Positions 25,260 to 33,983 of a stretch of 64,000 bases of DNA are shown one piece after another. The notes under the pieces were generated by a model, which made no database searches, was not told the DNA's origin, and saw nothing but the letters and a program-made list of their open reading frames with translations. Each line of letters opens with the position of its first letter. The first letter of the stretch is position 1. The position numbers and the translations under genes are program-made. Source of the DNA: Chelativorans sp. ZYF759 (lineage in GTDB: Bacteria > Pseudomonadota > Alphaproteobacteria > Rhizobiales > Rhizobiaceae); contig NZ_WVVV01000001.1 of NCBI RefSeq assembly GCF_012911015.1, positions 1-64,000 on the forward strand, in the 5' to 3' direction.

Positions 25260-27218
25260 TCAGTTTGAGGAGACGGGTCCCACGTCGGATTGCCGTTCAT
25301 GTGCTGCCGGGAGCATGAAGCCCGCAAAGAACGTCGAAAGCTCGTCATGGGCGTCGATCGGCAGGATATGGGCAACATACTGGTCAGGGCGCACAATGAC
25401 GAGGCAGCCCTGCTGCCGGTCGATTCCGCGCATCTCGAAGATGTCGCGGCCGCTCTTCAGGTCAGGGCAGAACATCTTTTCGTAGTCGACCAGCCCCAAT
25501 CTGCCTTTTTTCGGCAGCAGCAGACCCGGCATCGCCTCCAGCGCGAGATCGCGGAATCCTTGCTGGAAGATCGCCCGCAGATCGATGACGGAATCGATGT
25601 CCTCCCCGTCGGGCGTGTGGTTCCGAACGGGCGACGCGGTCCCTTCAGCGAGAAACCCGCACAGCTGGCGGATCGCAGAATCCTTTTCGGCCGGATCTCC
25701 GGCGGGGCAGAAGGCATAGAGGCGCCAGCGCGCATCGGCCTTGACGGTGTGGCCCAACTCCACCGGCTTGGCGTCGGCCAGCCTCACGACAGGCGCGGAG
25801 TGGAAACGCGCGCCGATCGGAAACCCCGGCGCCAGCTTCTGCCAGTCCGGCTTTCCCGTCAGCACCGAGGGCGCATAGGTGACAGACATCCCGGCGGTGT
25901 AGCGACCATGCTGGATAAAATAGCGCTGGAACCTGGGAGCCTCCTCACCATCCGCCTCGCCGGTCTGCGGCCTCTCGCTCATGATGCGCGACCATTCCCG
26001 ATCAAACTCGATCAGGTCCATCGCCACCGCCTGCCGCTCGGCCGAATAGCTGTGCAGGATTTCCGGCGGGCAGCGGCCCTTGAGCACCGAGACCAGTTTC
26101 CAGCCTAGATTGAAAGCGTCGCCCATCGACACGTTCATGCCCTGTCCCGCCTTGGGGCTATGGGTGTGGCAGGCGTCGCCGGCAATGAAAACATGCGGCA
26201 GGCGCGCGGCGATCTCGTCATCGGGAACGTCGTCAAACTTGTCCGTCAGCCGCTGTCCAATCTCGTAAACCGACCACCATGCTACCTCCTTCACTTCCAG
26301 CGAGTAGGGCTGGAAGATGCGCTGCGCGGTGGCCACCAGCTGGTCGATGGTGATGTTCCGGCCAGCCACCCGCTCGCCGGGTTTGAGCTTGTCGAGCTCG
26401 ATATAGAGCCGGGTGAGATAGCCGCCCTCGCGCGGGATGATGATGATGTTGCCCTCGGCCGCCGACTGGATCAGCGTCTTGCAGCGTATGTCGGGGAAAT
26501 CCGTGACCGCCAGGACGTCCATGACCCCCCAGGCCTGGTTCGCCGAGTCGCCGACGAGTTCGCGGCCGATCGATTCGCGCACGCTGCTGCGCGCCCCGTC
26601 GCAGCCGACGACGTAGCGCGCGCGCAATTCCACGATCTCGCCTTTGCGCGCCTCGTCCAGACGCTCCAGACGCACCGAAACAGGGTAGTCGCCTGCCTCA
26701 ACCTCGATGCTCAGATCGACCAGTTGCAGATCGTAGTCGGGCGTCAACCGGGAAGGCGACTTGCGCATGACCTCAAGATACATGTCGTGCACGCGCGCCT
26801 GGTTGAGGATGATATGGGGCATCTCGGAAAGCCCGTCCTCCACATCCTGGATGCGCCCGTTCCGCACGATGTGCTCGGGTCGCTTTCCCTCGGGCTTCCA
26901 GAAGGTGGTCTCGTTGACCCAGTAGCCCTGCTTCATGACCTTTTCGGCAAAGCCGAAGGCGTTGAACATTTCCATCGAGCGGCAGGAGATGCCGTCCGCC
27001 TGTCCCTTCTCGATACGCCCCGGCTTTCGTTCGACGATGCGGGTCGAAATCTCGGGAAAGGCGGCCAGTTGTGCAGCCAGCGTCAGCCCCGCCGGACCAC
27101 AGCCGACGATCAGCACATCCACAGTCGCAGGCAGATCCGATTCCTCAAGGTCGCGGCCGGGCGCGGCATCGAACTGTTCCGGATCACCTGGCTGGAAACC
27201 ATCAAGGTGATACTGCAT
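25260..27218 (-). CDS. FAD-dependent aromatic hydroxylase, 3-hydroxybenzoate 4-monooxygenase / phenol 2-monooxygenase family
   Basis: Class A flavoprotein monooxygenase, 652 residues, which uses NAD(P)H and O2 to hydroxylate an aromatic ring. The start at 27218 (MQYHLDGFQPGDPEQFD) has GGGGGAG six bases upstream. Motifs: first FAD site VIVGCGPAGLTLAAQL (about 35-50), the DG motif VVGCDGARSSVRESIG (about 203), and the GD motif FIAGDACHTHSPKAGQGMNVSMGDAFNLGWKL (about 340-372). The C-terminal 200 residues form the thioredoxin-like domain found in phenol hydroxylase and MobA. Length and wording fit 3-hydroxybenzoate 4-monooxygenase best. It is divergent from a MarR regulator, with an operator-like palindrome at 27237-27256. 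Confidence 0.88.
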   Translation of the reverse strand: MQYHLDGFQPGDPEQFDAAPGRDLEESDLPATVDVLIVGCGPAGLTLAAQLAAFPEISTRIVERKPGRIEKGQADGISCRSMEMFNAFGFAEKVMKQGYWVNETTFWKPEGKRPEHIVRNGRIQDVEDGLSEMPHIILNQARVHDMYLEVMRKSPSRLTPDYDLQLVDLSIEVEAGDYPVSVRLERLDEARKGEIVELRARYVVGCDGARSSVRESIGRELVGDSANQAWGVMDVLAVTDFPDIRCKTLIQSAAEGNIIIIPREGGYLTRLYIELDKLKPGERVAGRNITIDQLVATAQRIFQPYSLEVKEVAWWSVYEIGQRLTDKFDDVPDDEIAARLPHVFIAGDACHTHSPKAGQGMNVSMGDAFNLGWKLVSVLKGRCPPEILHSYSAERQAVAMDLIEFDREWSRIMSERPQTGEADGEEAPRFQRYFIQHGRYTAGMSVTYAPSVLTGKPDWQKLAPGFPIGARFHSAPVVRLADAKPVELGHTVKADARWRLYAFCPAGDPAEKDSAIRQLCGFLAEGTASPVRNHTPDGEDIDSVIDLRAIFQQGFRDLALEAMPGLLLPKKGRLGLVDYEKMFCPDLKSGRDIFEMRGIDRQQGCLVIVRPDQYVAHILPIDAHDELSTFFAGFMLPAAHERQSDVGPVSSN

Positions 27219-27236
27219 GCTTGTCTCCCCCGAAAT

Positions 27237-27256
27237 ATGATATGTGTACTTATTAT
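27237..27256. promoter_or_regulatory. Putative MarR operator upstream of hydroxylase
   Basis: The 20-mer ATGATATGTGTACTTATTAT is an imperfect inverted repeat 19 bases upstream of the hydroxylase start and inside the divergent MarR promoter region. It matches 16 of 20 positions of the perfect palindrome at 30694-30713 upstream of the TRAP operon. Shared sites on both sides of the MarR gene make it the likely common repressor (inference). Confidence 0.65.
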
Positions 27257-27365
27257 TTTGATGGAGCCACGTCAACGCTATTGAAGGCAGCGGTTTTCGT
27301 TGCCTTGGTCGCGGAACTGGGCCAAACCGGAAACCGGCGGCAAAGACTGGCCGAGCGAGGGGTCA

Positions 27366-27809
27366 ATGTACGTAAGTTCCGGGATGCCTGGGCATCTGAT
27401 CAGGCGACTGCACCAGTATTCGACGCAGGTTTTCATGCGTCATGTCCGCGAGGCTGGATTCGACCTGACCCCCGTCCAGTTTGCCGCACTCGACGCTCTG
27501 CGCGACAACCCGGGAACCGACCAGGCCGGACTTGCCGAGGCCATCGCAAAGGACCGTGCGACCGTCGGAGCGGTGGTCGATCGACTCGAGCAGAAGGGGT
27601 TCGTCGCTCGACATGTCAGCCGGCGGGACAAGCGGGCCCGCGAATTGAGCCTGACGGCCGAAGGCGCGGCAGTTCTCAGCCGTCTGCTGCCCGTCGTGCA
27701 GGATCTGCAGAAGGCGATCCTGCCCGGCCTTGATGATGCAGAGTATCGCCAGTTCATCGAGCTGGCAGCGCGAGCCGCCAGGGCTGCCGGCACCCAGGAA
27801 TGCGATTGA
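27366..27809 (+). CDS. MarR-family transcriptional regulator
   Basis: Winged-helix regulator of 147 residues, starting at 27366 (MYVSSGMPGHLIRRLHQYST) behind GAGGGG. The recognition region reads LTPVQFAALDALRDNPGTDQAGLAEAIAKDRATVGAVVDRLEQKGFVARHVSRRDKRARELSLTAEG in successive pieces, which is the standard MarR wing and helix arrangement. MarR proteins next to aromatic catabolic genes usually release DNA upon binding an aromatic acid. It is divergent from the hydroxylase and convergent with the TRAP operon. Two copies of a 20-bp palindrome, one at each flank, are likely binding sites. Confidence 0.9.
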   Translation: MYVSSGMPGHLIRRLHQYSTQVFMRHVREAGFDLTPVQFAALDALRDNPGTDQAGLAEAIAKDRATVGAVVDRLEQKGFVARHVSRRDKRARELSLTAEGAAVLSRLLPVVQDLQKAILPGLDDAEYRQFIELAARAARAAGTQECD

Positions 27810-27816
27810 GCGGCCG

Positions 27817-29121
27817 TCAACGGAACATGGCCTGCGGTATCGTCAGGGCGATCTGCGGGAATACCACGATCGCCAGCAGGCAGATTGCCATGGCGAACCA
27901 GAACGGCAGCACCCCGCGGAAGATGGTCGACATCGGCACGTCGCCAGCCACACTCTTGACCACGAAGACATTGATCCCGACCGGCGGCGTGATCATGCCC
28001 ATCTCGATGACGATGACCGCGATAACGCCGAACCAGATCGGGTCGAAGCCGAGCCCCATGATGATGGGAAAGAAGATCGGCGTGGTGACCACGAGCATTG
28101 CCAGCCCGTCCATGAACATTCCCAGCACGACATAGGTCAGCAGGATCAGGAACAGAACGCCGTACGGGCCCAGCCCGATAGAGGTCATCGCATCGCCAAG
28201 TGTTGCGGGAACGTGGGTGAGCGCCAGGAACGGGTTGAGGACGCTTGCTCCGATGATGATCAGGTAGAGCATCGCCGTTGTCCGAACTGTGTCGGATACA
28301 GCCCTTTTGGCCGACGCCAGGTTAAGCTTGCCCGAAAAGACCGCCATCAGGATCACGAACCCGGCCCCGATTCCCGCAGCTTCGACAGGCGTAAAGATGC
28401 CCATGTAGATGCCGCCGATGGAGACCACGATGACGAGCAGCAGCGGCAGCGCCCGAAGCAGCGCGACGAAGCGCTCAGCGAACGGAACGGCTGCCCCGCG
28501 CGGCCCGGCGGATTCGTCGCGCAGGGTCACCAGCGTGATGGTGAGCATGAACAGAGCAGTCAGCAGCAGCCCCGGCAGGATGCCCGCCATGAACAGCTGC
28601 CCGATGCTCTGTTCCGTAAGGATGGCGTAGACCACGAACCCTGTGGAGGGTGGAATGAGAAAGCCCAGCGTTCCCCCCGCGGCCACGGCGCCCGTGGCCA
28701 GCGAATCGGAGTATCCGAACCGCTTCATCTGCGGCAATGCGACCCGCCCGATGGTCACGGCGGTTGCGACCGAAGACCCGCTGACCGCGGCAAAGGCCGC
28801 GCAGCCCATGATCGACGCGGAGGCGAGCCCGCCGCGCAGCCGACCCACCCACGCGAACGCGGCCTCGTAGAGCCGGCTGCTGAAACCCGCGGCCGAGGCC
28901 ACGTTGCCCATCAGGATGAAGAGCGGAATGACGGTCAGGGAATAGCTGGAGGCGGCCGAAAAGGTCTCGGTCAACAGAACCGCGTTGGCCGCGCGGCTGC
29001 CATTCAGGATCCAGACCCCGAAAAAGCCGACCACGAGCATCGCCATGCCGACTGGTGTGCGCAGGATCATCAGGACGAACATCGCCCCGAGCCCGAGTAG
29101 CCCGATCGCGAAATCAGTCAT
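27817..29121 (-). CDS. dctM: TRAP transporter large permease (DctM)
   Basis: Large membrane subunit of a TRAP importer, 434 residues with about 12 hydrophobic helices. Energy comes from the sodium gradient. Family motifs include LRTPVGMAMLVVGFFG near the N-terminus, GSSVATAVTIGRVALPQMKRFGYSDSLATGAVAAGGTLGFLIPPS in pieces, and near the C-terminus the MITPPVGINVFVVKSVAGDVP element. The start at 29121 overlaps the dctQ stop by eight bases. The gene order dctP-dctQ-dctM is standard. The transported compound is probably an aromatic or other carboxylate used by the neighbouring hydroxylase (inference). Confidence 0.94.
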   Translation of the reverse strand: MTDFAIGLLGLGAMFVLMILRTPVGMAMLVVGFFGVWILNGSRAANAVLLTETFSAASSYSLTVIPLFILMGNVASAAGFSSRLYEAAFAWVGRLRGGLASASIMGCAAFAAVSGSSVATAVTIGRVALPQMKRFGYSDSLATGAVAAGGTLGFLIPPSTGFVVYAILTEQSIGQLFMAGILPGLLLTALFMLTITLVTLRDESAGPRGAAVPFAERFVALLRALPLLLVIVVSIGGIYMGIFTPVEAAGIGAGFVILMAVFSGKLNLASAKRAVSDTVRTTAMLYLIIIGASVLNPFLALTHVPATLGDAMTSIGLGPYGVLFLILLTYVVLGMFMDGLAMLVVTTPIFFPIIMGLGFDPIWFGVIAVIVIEMGMITPPVGINVFVVKSVAGDVPMSTIFRGVLPFWFAMAICLLAIVVFPQIALTIPQAMFR

Positions 29122-29623
29122 TCTGGGTGACTCCGGGCCGGATGACGTCGAGCAGCTGGAGCGCGAGCACGATGGCGTAGAGCAGCGCGCCCAGGCAAAG
29201 GAGCCCATAGAAGGGCCACAACGGTATGTTCAGCATGTTGGTGGCATCACGGAATTCAACAGCGTCCCACATTTTCGCCCAGGAGCGCGACGTCAGCAGC
29301 CACAGCAGGTAGACCGACACAACGCGCGACAGGATGTCTGCCGCGAACCGTCCCCACCTGCCGAGCTTGCCGTCAAAAACGTCAACGCGGACGTGATCGT
29401 CGTTCTGCGCTGCCGCCGGCATTGCCAGCATCACCAGCGCGACCGAGACCAGTTGCACGATCTCGTTGCCACCCAGAATTGGCGCGGAGAAGACATAGCG
29501 CATCACGACGCCCGCAAATGTCGCCAACAGCAGGACCGCCAGCGCCAGCGAAGACAGCAGCGTCAGAAGGCGGACGGCCCAAAGAACAATCGTCGAATGG
29601 GCCAGTCCGTTTGTTCGTTGCAT
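29114..29623 (-). CDS. dctQ: TRAP transporter small permease (DctQ)
   Basis: Small membrane subunit of the TRAP importer, 169 residues with four helices. The family landmark VVMRYVFSAPILGGNEIVQLVSVALVMLAMPAAAQNDDHVRVDVF (about 39-83) contains the typical R-Y-x-F and the H-V-x-V-D-x-x that follows the second helix. It bridges the binding protein and DctM. The start ATG at 29623 lies nine bases past the dctP stop. Confidence 0.93.
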   Translation of the reverse strand: MQRTNGLAHSTIVLWAVRLLTLLSSLALAVLLLATFAGVVMRYVFSAPILGGNEIVQLVSVALVMLAMPAAAQNDDHVRVDVFDGKLGRWGRFAADILSRVVSVYLLWLLTSRSWAKMWDAVEFRDATNMLNIPLWPFYGLLCLGALLYAIVLALQLLDVIRPGVTQND

Positions 29624-29632
29624 GGGGAAGAT

Positions 29633-30622
29633 TCACTCGCCACGCAGGGCTTCGACATAGGCCCTGGCCTGGACACCGCTGGCCTCCACCTGCTCGATGA
29701 CCTGCTCCACGACAGGCGCGGAGGCGGCATTGAACTTCTCTGCTTCGTCGGGCGAAAGAACGATCAGTTCCTTGCCGTCGGTCGCTGCGAAGTCATCCAG
29801 CGTCTTGTCGGCAAGGGCAAGCCAGGCCGCATTGGCGCGGATCGCCGCCTCGCGCCCGGCTTCGCGAACGACCGCCTGATACTCCTCGCTCAGATCGTTG
29901 AAGCTGTCGCGATTCATGACCAGGAAGAAATCCGAGATGGCGGTTTCCATTCCCATGGTGATGTAGTTGGTCACTTCGCCGAGCCGGAAGGCGGTCAGCG
30001 TCGTGGCATCGATCATCGCGCCGTCCACGACGCCGGTCTGCATGGCGTTGTAGATTTCGGGCGCAGGCATGGACACCGGGGTGGCACCCCATGCCTCGAC
30101 CACGAGACCGGAATTGCGCGACGGCACGCGGATCTTCAGGCCACGGAGATCCTCCATTGTGCGGATGGGCTTGTCGGCCATGAAGAGGATGCCGGGGGCG
30201 TTGTTCCAGATCCCGAGCAGCACGACGCGCCGGTACTCGTCGTCCAGCATGTCGATATTGGCCAGCATCCGCTCGGTTCCGGTCTCCACCGATATGACAC
30301 CGGGCAGTTCAGCCAGCAGTGTCTTGGGGAAGGTCGATGCGGTATAGCCCGGCAGGCCAAAGGCGATATCTGCGACGCCATCGACGGCGCGGTTATACTG
30401 CTCGGCGGGTCCGGGCCCCAGTTCGCCGCCCATATAGATGCTGACCGTCACCGCGCCATTTGTCTTTTCCGAAATCGTTTCGGCAAAGGGCTTGTAGACC
30501 TGGTCGAGGATGAAATGGGTCGGCGGCTGGAAATCGGCGAGCTTTAGATCGCGCGCAACGGCATATGAGGCCGTGGCGACGCATGCAGCGGCAAGGGCCG
30601 AGACAAGAGCTTTCTTCATCAT
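29633..30622 (-). CDS. dctP: TRAP transporter periplasmic binding protein (DctP)
   Basis: Extracytoplasmic solute receptor of the TRAP importer, 329 residues. The signal peptide is residues 1-22 (MMKKALVSALAAACVATASY, cleavage near AVA-RD). The ATG at 30622 follows GGGAGG. A region around residues 150-180 reads LRGLKIRVPSRNSGLVVEAWGATPVSMP, containing the conserved Arg that binds the ligand carboxylate in DctP proteins. This Arg predicts an organic acid as ligand. It is the first gene of the dctPQM operon, and the operator-like palindrome at 30694-30713 lies 72 bases upstream. Confidence 0.93.
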   Translation of the reverse strand: MMKKALVSALAAACVATASYAVARDLKLADFQPPTHFILDQVYKPFAETISEKTNGAVTVSIYMGGELGPGPAEQYNRAVDGVADIAFGLPGYTASTFPKTLLAELPGVISVETGTERMLANIDMLDDEYRRVVLLGIWNNAPGILFMADKPIRTMEDLRGLKIRVPSRNSGLVVEAWGATPVSMPAPEIYNAMQTGVVDGAMIDATTLTAFRLGEVTNYITMGMETAISDFFLVMNRDSFNDLSEEYQAVVREAGREAAIRANAAWLALADKTLDDFAATDGKELIVLSPDEAEKFNAASAPVVEQVIEQVEASGVQARAYVEALRGE

Positions 30623-30693
30623 TGGTTTCTTCCTCCCTTTCTGATTCCTCGCGACCACTGGAACCCCCCAAAAAAGTCCGGCCACATCGGAAA

Positions 30694-30713
30694 ATGATAA
30701 GTAGACTTATCAT
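30694..30713. promoter_or_regulatory. Putative MarR operator upstream of TRAP operon
   Basis: ATGATAAGTAGACTTATCAT has perfect 8-base arms (ATGATAAG/CTTATCAT) around TAGA. It lies 72 bases upstream of dctP. The similar 20-mer at 27237-27256 precedes the hydroxylase and MarR genes. Two related palindromes at the two promoters of one catabolic locus strongly suggest one regulator. Confidence 0.7.
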
Positions 30714-30884
30714 ATGCACCCTGATCAGGAGCGAGTCAATCAGCGCGAAACCGGTCTCTGGCGCAGTTCTTTTGGCACGGCGGCGGTCAGGCAACGTCAA
30801 GCGCAGCCCTGCGGCTGAGCTGAAGGGGCGCATTCCCGTCGAAGCGTTGCTGCCACGACGATGACCCTTTTCCAGTTTCCCAGC

Positions 30885-31240
30885 TCAGAAGCCGTAGGGC
30901 AGGAAACCTCCCCATCCCAGTCGTGGGCATCCGGCCGGCTTGCTGAAGCTGCGATTGGACCGGCGCAGCCGATTGCCGCCCTGGCAGAGGTGACTGTCAT
31001 CCTCAGGATAGTAGATGAGGTCGGCACGCTCGAAGCTGCCATCGTCGCCGGCGGATTTGTCGAACACCGGGATGGGCGGCGCGATGCCCTTTTCGTCGAC
31101 TAGCCACCCAAGGTTCGCCGCGGAGCCATACGCAGCATTCGCAACAAGCCCAAGGGGCCAGATCGGGAAGCGCTCCCGCATAAGCCTCTCGACACCATGC
31201 AGGCCGCGGCATTCAAAGTGTGATGCCTGGGCAATTCCCT
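30885..31240 (-). pseudogene. Degraded transposase fragment (IS1182-like DDE transposase)
   Basis: In the spacer between dctP and the kinase gene, the minus strand encodes LGLVANAAYGSAANLGWLVDEKG, then IPVFDKSAGDDGSFERADLIYYPEDDSHLCQGGNRLRR. This matches the segment after the second catalytic Asp in IS1182-family transposases (typically ADAAYGS.ENL.WLV...IP..PVFDKS...DG.F...F.YD...D.Y.CP.G). The Asp in the usual A-D-A-A-Y-G-S is Asn here. The N-terminal domain and the C-terminal catalytic Glu region are missing, and no terminal inverted repeats are evident. It is a dead remnant. The rest of the 617-base gap (30714-31330) holds nothing else I recognise. Confidence 0.7.
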
Positions 31241-31330
31241 CATTGCCTTGGCGAATTGTCCTCACCGGGCGAGCGAAACGACCCGGCCGCACTCATCAAG
31301 GCGTGGCATCGCCAGGTTCGGGGTCAGTTG

Positions 31331-32977
31331 TCACAGGCTGCCCACCAGCTTTGCGTCTGCCGCAGCCAACTCTTTGAAAAGACGCGCGACGGCTTCGGCG
31401 CCGGGGTCGTTGTGCCCCAGAATGCTGTTTTCGGCCAGATAGCTAGCCCTGCCCGCCCGGGCGCGCCTGATCTGAGCTGTCGCGTCCGCGCCAGACCGCG
31501 CCGCCGCGGCTGCCTGGGCGGGCGAACGGGAGAGTTCTTCGAGCGCAGGGGCTAGTGCGTCGATCATCGTGCGGTCACCGGGACGCGCGCCACCCACCTG
31601 CTGGACCCGGTCGAGGCCGGCCTTGAGCGCATCGATCGTGTTGGCCCCGCTGGCCGACGCATCACCGGCGGCGGCGAAGAAGATCGCCAGCAACACGCCC
31701 GACGACCCTCCCATCGTCTGGCTGAGTTCAAGCCCGATCGCGCGGTAGAGTTGCGTGTGATCGGCCAGCGGCAAGCGGTCCAGCGCCTTGAGAAGGGCGC
31801 GCCCGGCGGTAGCGAGCGTCGAGCCCGTGTCGCCGTCTCCGGACTTGGCATCGAGCGCATTGAGATCGCCTTCAGCCGCGATCAGAGCGTTGCAGCAGCG
31901 TTCGATCAGAGCGCGGGTGGTGTCGTTGCGCGAGGGAATGGGCTGTATCGGGGCCAACCCGTCTGGCAGGACCATGATCTCGATCTCGCCGACGGGCTTG
32001 CAGCCGGGCCATGCCCATGGCGCAACCGGGGCCTGCAGCGCTGCCTCGTCGGCCTGGGTGGCCGGCAGCAGCGAAACGGAGAAGCCCTGCATGTCCAGCG
32101 AAGTCATCAGCGGCGCCGGCCCGACCAGCCAGCGGATCTGCTCGCCGATGCGCGAGCGCACCAGCTCTTCCGCGAGTACAGACATTTCCAGCGGCGTCGC
32201 GCCACCCAGATTGTTCAGCAATGCCACATGCGGGCCCGAGCCGATCTTCGGCGTCAGGCGCGCGACCACCTTTTCCATCGCGTCCCGCGCCGTCGAAAAA
32301 TCGACCTGCTCGATTCCCGCCTCGCCGTGGATGCCCAGTCCGAGCTCGGCCTTGCCCGGAGCGATGCGGTCCTCCTTGGGCGAACCCGGAACCGTGCAGG
32401 TATCGAGCGACATGCCGATGGACACGACACCCTTGATGATGCGCCGCGCCTCGCGGGTCAGCGTGTCAAGATCGGCACCCTGCTCGGCCAGCGCGCCGAT
32501 GATCTTGTGCACGAACAGGGTTCCGGCAACGCCGCGCGCCTGCGGCAAATCTGGCAGCGCCACGTCATCGTCGACGATCACCATGTTGACCTTCAGGCCC
32601 TGTGCGCGCGCGCGTTCGGCCGCCAGTCCGAAGTTCAGCCGGTCGCCGGTGTAGTTCTTGACGATCAACAGGCAGCCGGGCTTTCCGGTCACAGCGAGGA
32701 TGCCAGCCAGAACGGCATCGACCGAGGGCGAGGCGAAGACCTCGCCGCAGACGGCCGCCGTCAGCATTCCCTGCCCCACGAAGCCGGCGTGGCTGGGTTC
32801 GTGGCCCGACCCGCCGCCCGACACCAGCGCCACGCGCGAGCGGTCCCAGTCGCTGCGCAGAACGACCTTGATGTGCGGATAGCCATCCAGCCGCGCCAGC
32901 CGTCCGTCTGCCGTGCGCAGAAGTCCATCGATCGCCTCGGTGACGAGCGTTTCCTTCGAGTTGATGAACTGCTTCAT
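31331..32977 (-). CDS. ATP-dependent dihydroxyacetone kinase family protein (fused DhaK-DhaL)
   Basis: Kinase of 548 residues that phosphorylates dihydroxyacetone or a related small ketose with ATP. The DhaK domain (1-330) has the substrate loop SGGGSGHEPSHAGFVG (53-68) and the His that forms a hemiaminal with substrate, His217 in GLGIHGEAGI. The DhaL domain (about 350-548) has the nucleotide-metal motif DAKSGDGDTGSTLA (about 375-388) and MGGSSGVLLAIFF. It is the last gene of a LacI-controlled ABC importer operon, ten bases after the second ATPase. Family members also act on erythrulose, so the imported compound may be a three- or four-carbon sugar. Confidence 0.9.
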   Translation of the reverse strand: MKQFINSKETLVTEAIDGLLRTADGRLARLDGYPHIKVVLRSDWDRSRVALVSGGGSGHEPSHAGFVGQGMLTAAVCGEVFASPSVDAVLAGILAVTGKPGCLLIVKNYTGDRLNFGLAAERARAQGLKVNMVIVDDDVALPDLPQARGVAGTLFVHKIIGALAEQGADLDTLTREARRIIKGVVSIGMSLDTCTVPGSPKEDRIAPGKAELGLGIHGEAGIEQVDFSTARDAMEKVVARLTPKIGSGPHVALLNNLGGATPLEMSVLAEELVRSRIGEQIRWLVGPAPLMTSLDMQGFSVSLLPATQADEAALQAPVAPWAWPGCKPVGEIEIMVLPDGLAPIQPIPSRNDTTRALIERCCNALIAAEGDLNALDAKSGDGDTGSTLATAGRALLKALDRLPLADHTQLYRAIGLELSQTMGGSSGVLLAIFFAAAGDASASGANTIDALKAGLDRVQQVGGARPGDRTMIDALAPALEELSRSPAQAAAAARSGADATAQIRRARAGRASYLAENSILGHNDPGAEAVARLFKELAAADAKLVGSL

Positions 32978-32987
32978 GGGATCCTCC

Positions 32988-33983
32988 TCAGGCGATACGC
33001 GCGCCGGCCGCGTCGAAATAGAGAGCGTTGACGGGTTCGATTGGCAGGGTGTCGCCCGGTTCCAAATCCAGATCGGGCTCAGACAGCGTCACCACCGGAT
33101 GCCCCTCCAGCACCAGGTGAAGTCTGGTCTGGTCGCCCAGATGCTCGATCCTGACCACGCTGGCGGGTCTGCCCTGACCGATGCGGATATGCTCGGGGCG
33201 CAGCGCGATCGTCCCTGCGCCCGCAGGCGCGCCGGGAAACAGGTTGGCCGGCAGGACGTTGATGCGCGGTTGGCCAAGCCGGCTGGCGACATAGAGGTTC
33301 AGCGGCTGCTCGTAGATTTCACGTGGCGTGCCGATCTGCACAAGTCGGCCATTTTCCAGAACCCCGATCCGGGTCGCCATGGTCATCGCCTCGATCTGGT
33401 CGTGGGTGACGTAGAGCAGCGTGGCGCCGAGCTCGGCATGGATGCGCTTGAGCTCCACGCGCAGATCGGCCCTAAGCTTGGCGTCGAGCGAACTGAGCGG
33501 CTCATCCATCAAGAACAGCGCCGGATCGCGCACCAGCGCGCGCCCAATGGACACGCGCTGCATCTCGCCCCCCGACAAGGCGGTCGCCTTGTTGTCCAGC
33601 TTGTGCGCGATCTGCAGGGTTTCGGCCACCTGCTGCACCTTCCGGCGCACCTCATCGGGCGGCGTTCGCAGCACCGGCGAGCGCAGCGGAAATGCCAGGT
33701 TTTCCCGCACGGTCATGTGGGGATAAAGGGAGTATTGCTGAAACACCATCGCGACGTCGCGTTGCGCGGGCGTCTCGCCCACCACCGATCGTCCGTCTAT
33801 GAGGATGTCGCCGCGCTCGGGCGTCTCCAGCCCCGCGATCAGGCGCAGCGTCGTCGTCTTTCCCGCCCCGGTGGGCCCCAGCAGGACCATGAACTCGCCA
33901 TGGCCCATGCTCATGTCCATGTCGATCACGGCCGGCGTCGTACCGAAGGACTTGGTCACGCCGGCAAGCCTGACTTCAGCCAT
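32988..33983 (-). CDS. CUT1-type sugar ABC transporter ATP-binding protein (second)
   Basis: UgpC/MalK-like ATPase of 331 residues. It shows Walker A (GPTGAGKT), Q-loop (FQQYSLYPHM), signature (LSGGEMQRV) and Walker B (LFLMDEP) with the D-loop and switch His (VTHDQIEAM). A C-terminal TOBE-like domain with LRPEHIRIG follows. The start overlaps the other ATPase gene by eight bases. Two non-identical ATPases in one operon indicate a heterodimeric motor, an arrangement known for the rhizobial glycerol importer GlpSTPQV and related systems. Confidence 0.92.
   Translation of the reverse strand: MAEVRLAGVTKSFGTTPAVIDMDMSMGHGEFMVLLGPTGAGKTTTLRLIAGLETPERGDILIDGRSVVGETPAQRDVAMVFQQYSLYPHMTVRENLAFPLRSPVLRTPPDEVRRKVQQVAETLQIAHKLDNKATALSGGEMQRVSIGRALVRDPALFLMDEPLSSLDAKLRADLRVELKRIHAELGATLLYVTHDQIEAMTMATRIGVLENGRLVQIGTPREIYEQPLNLYVASRLGQPRINVLPANLFPGAPAGAGTIALRPEHIRIGQGRPASVVRIEHLGDQTRLHLVLEGHPVVTLSEPDLDLEPGDTLPIEPVNALYFDAAGARIA

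Noticed and set aside
27730-29100. A 456-codon plus-strand frame opposite dctM
   Set aside because: Its composition (Asp, Arg, His and Gln-rich) is the typical mirror of a membrane protein gene, and dctM on the other strand is unambiguous.
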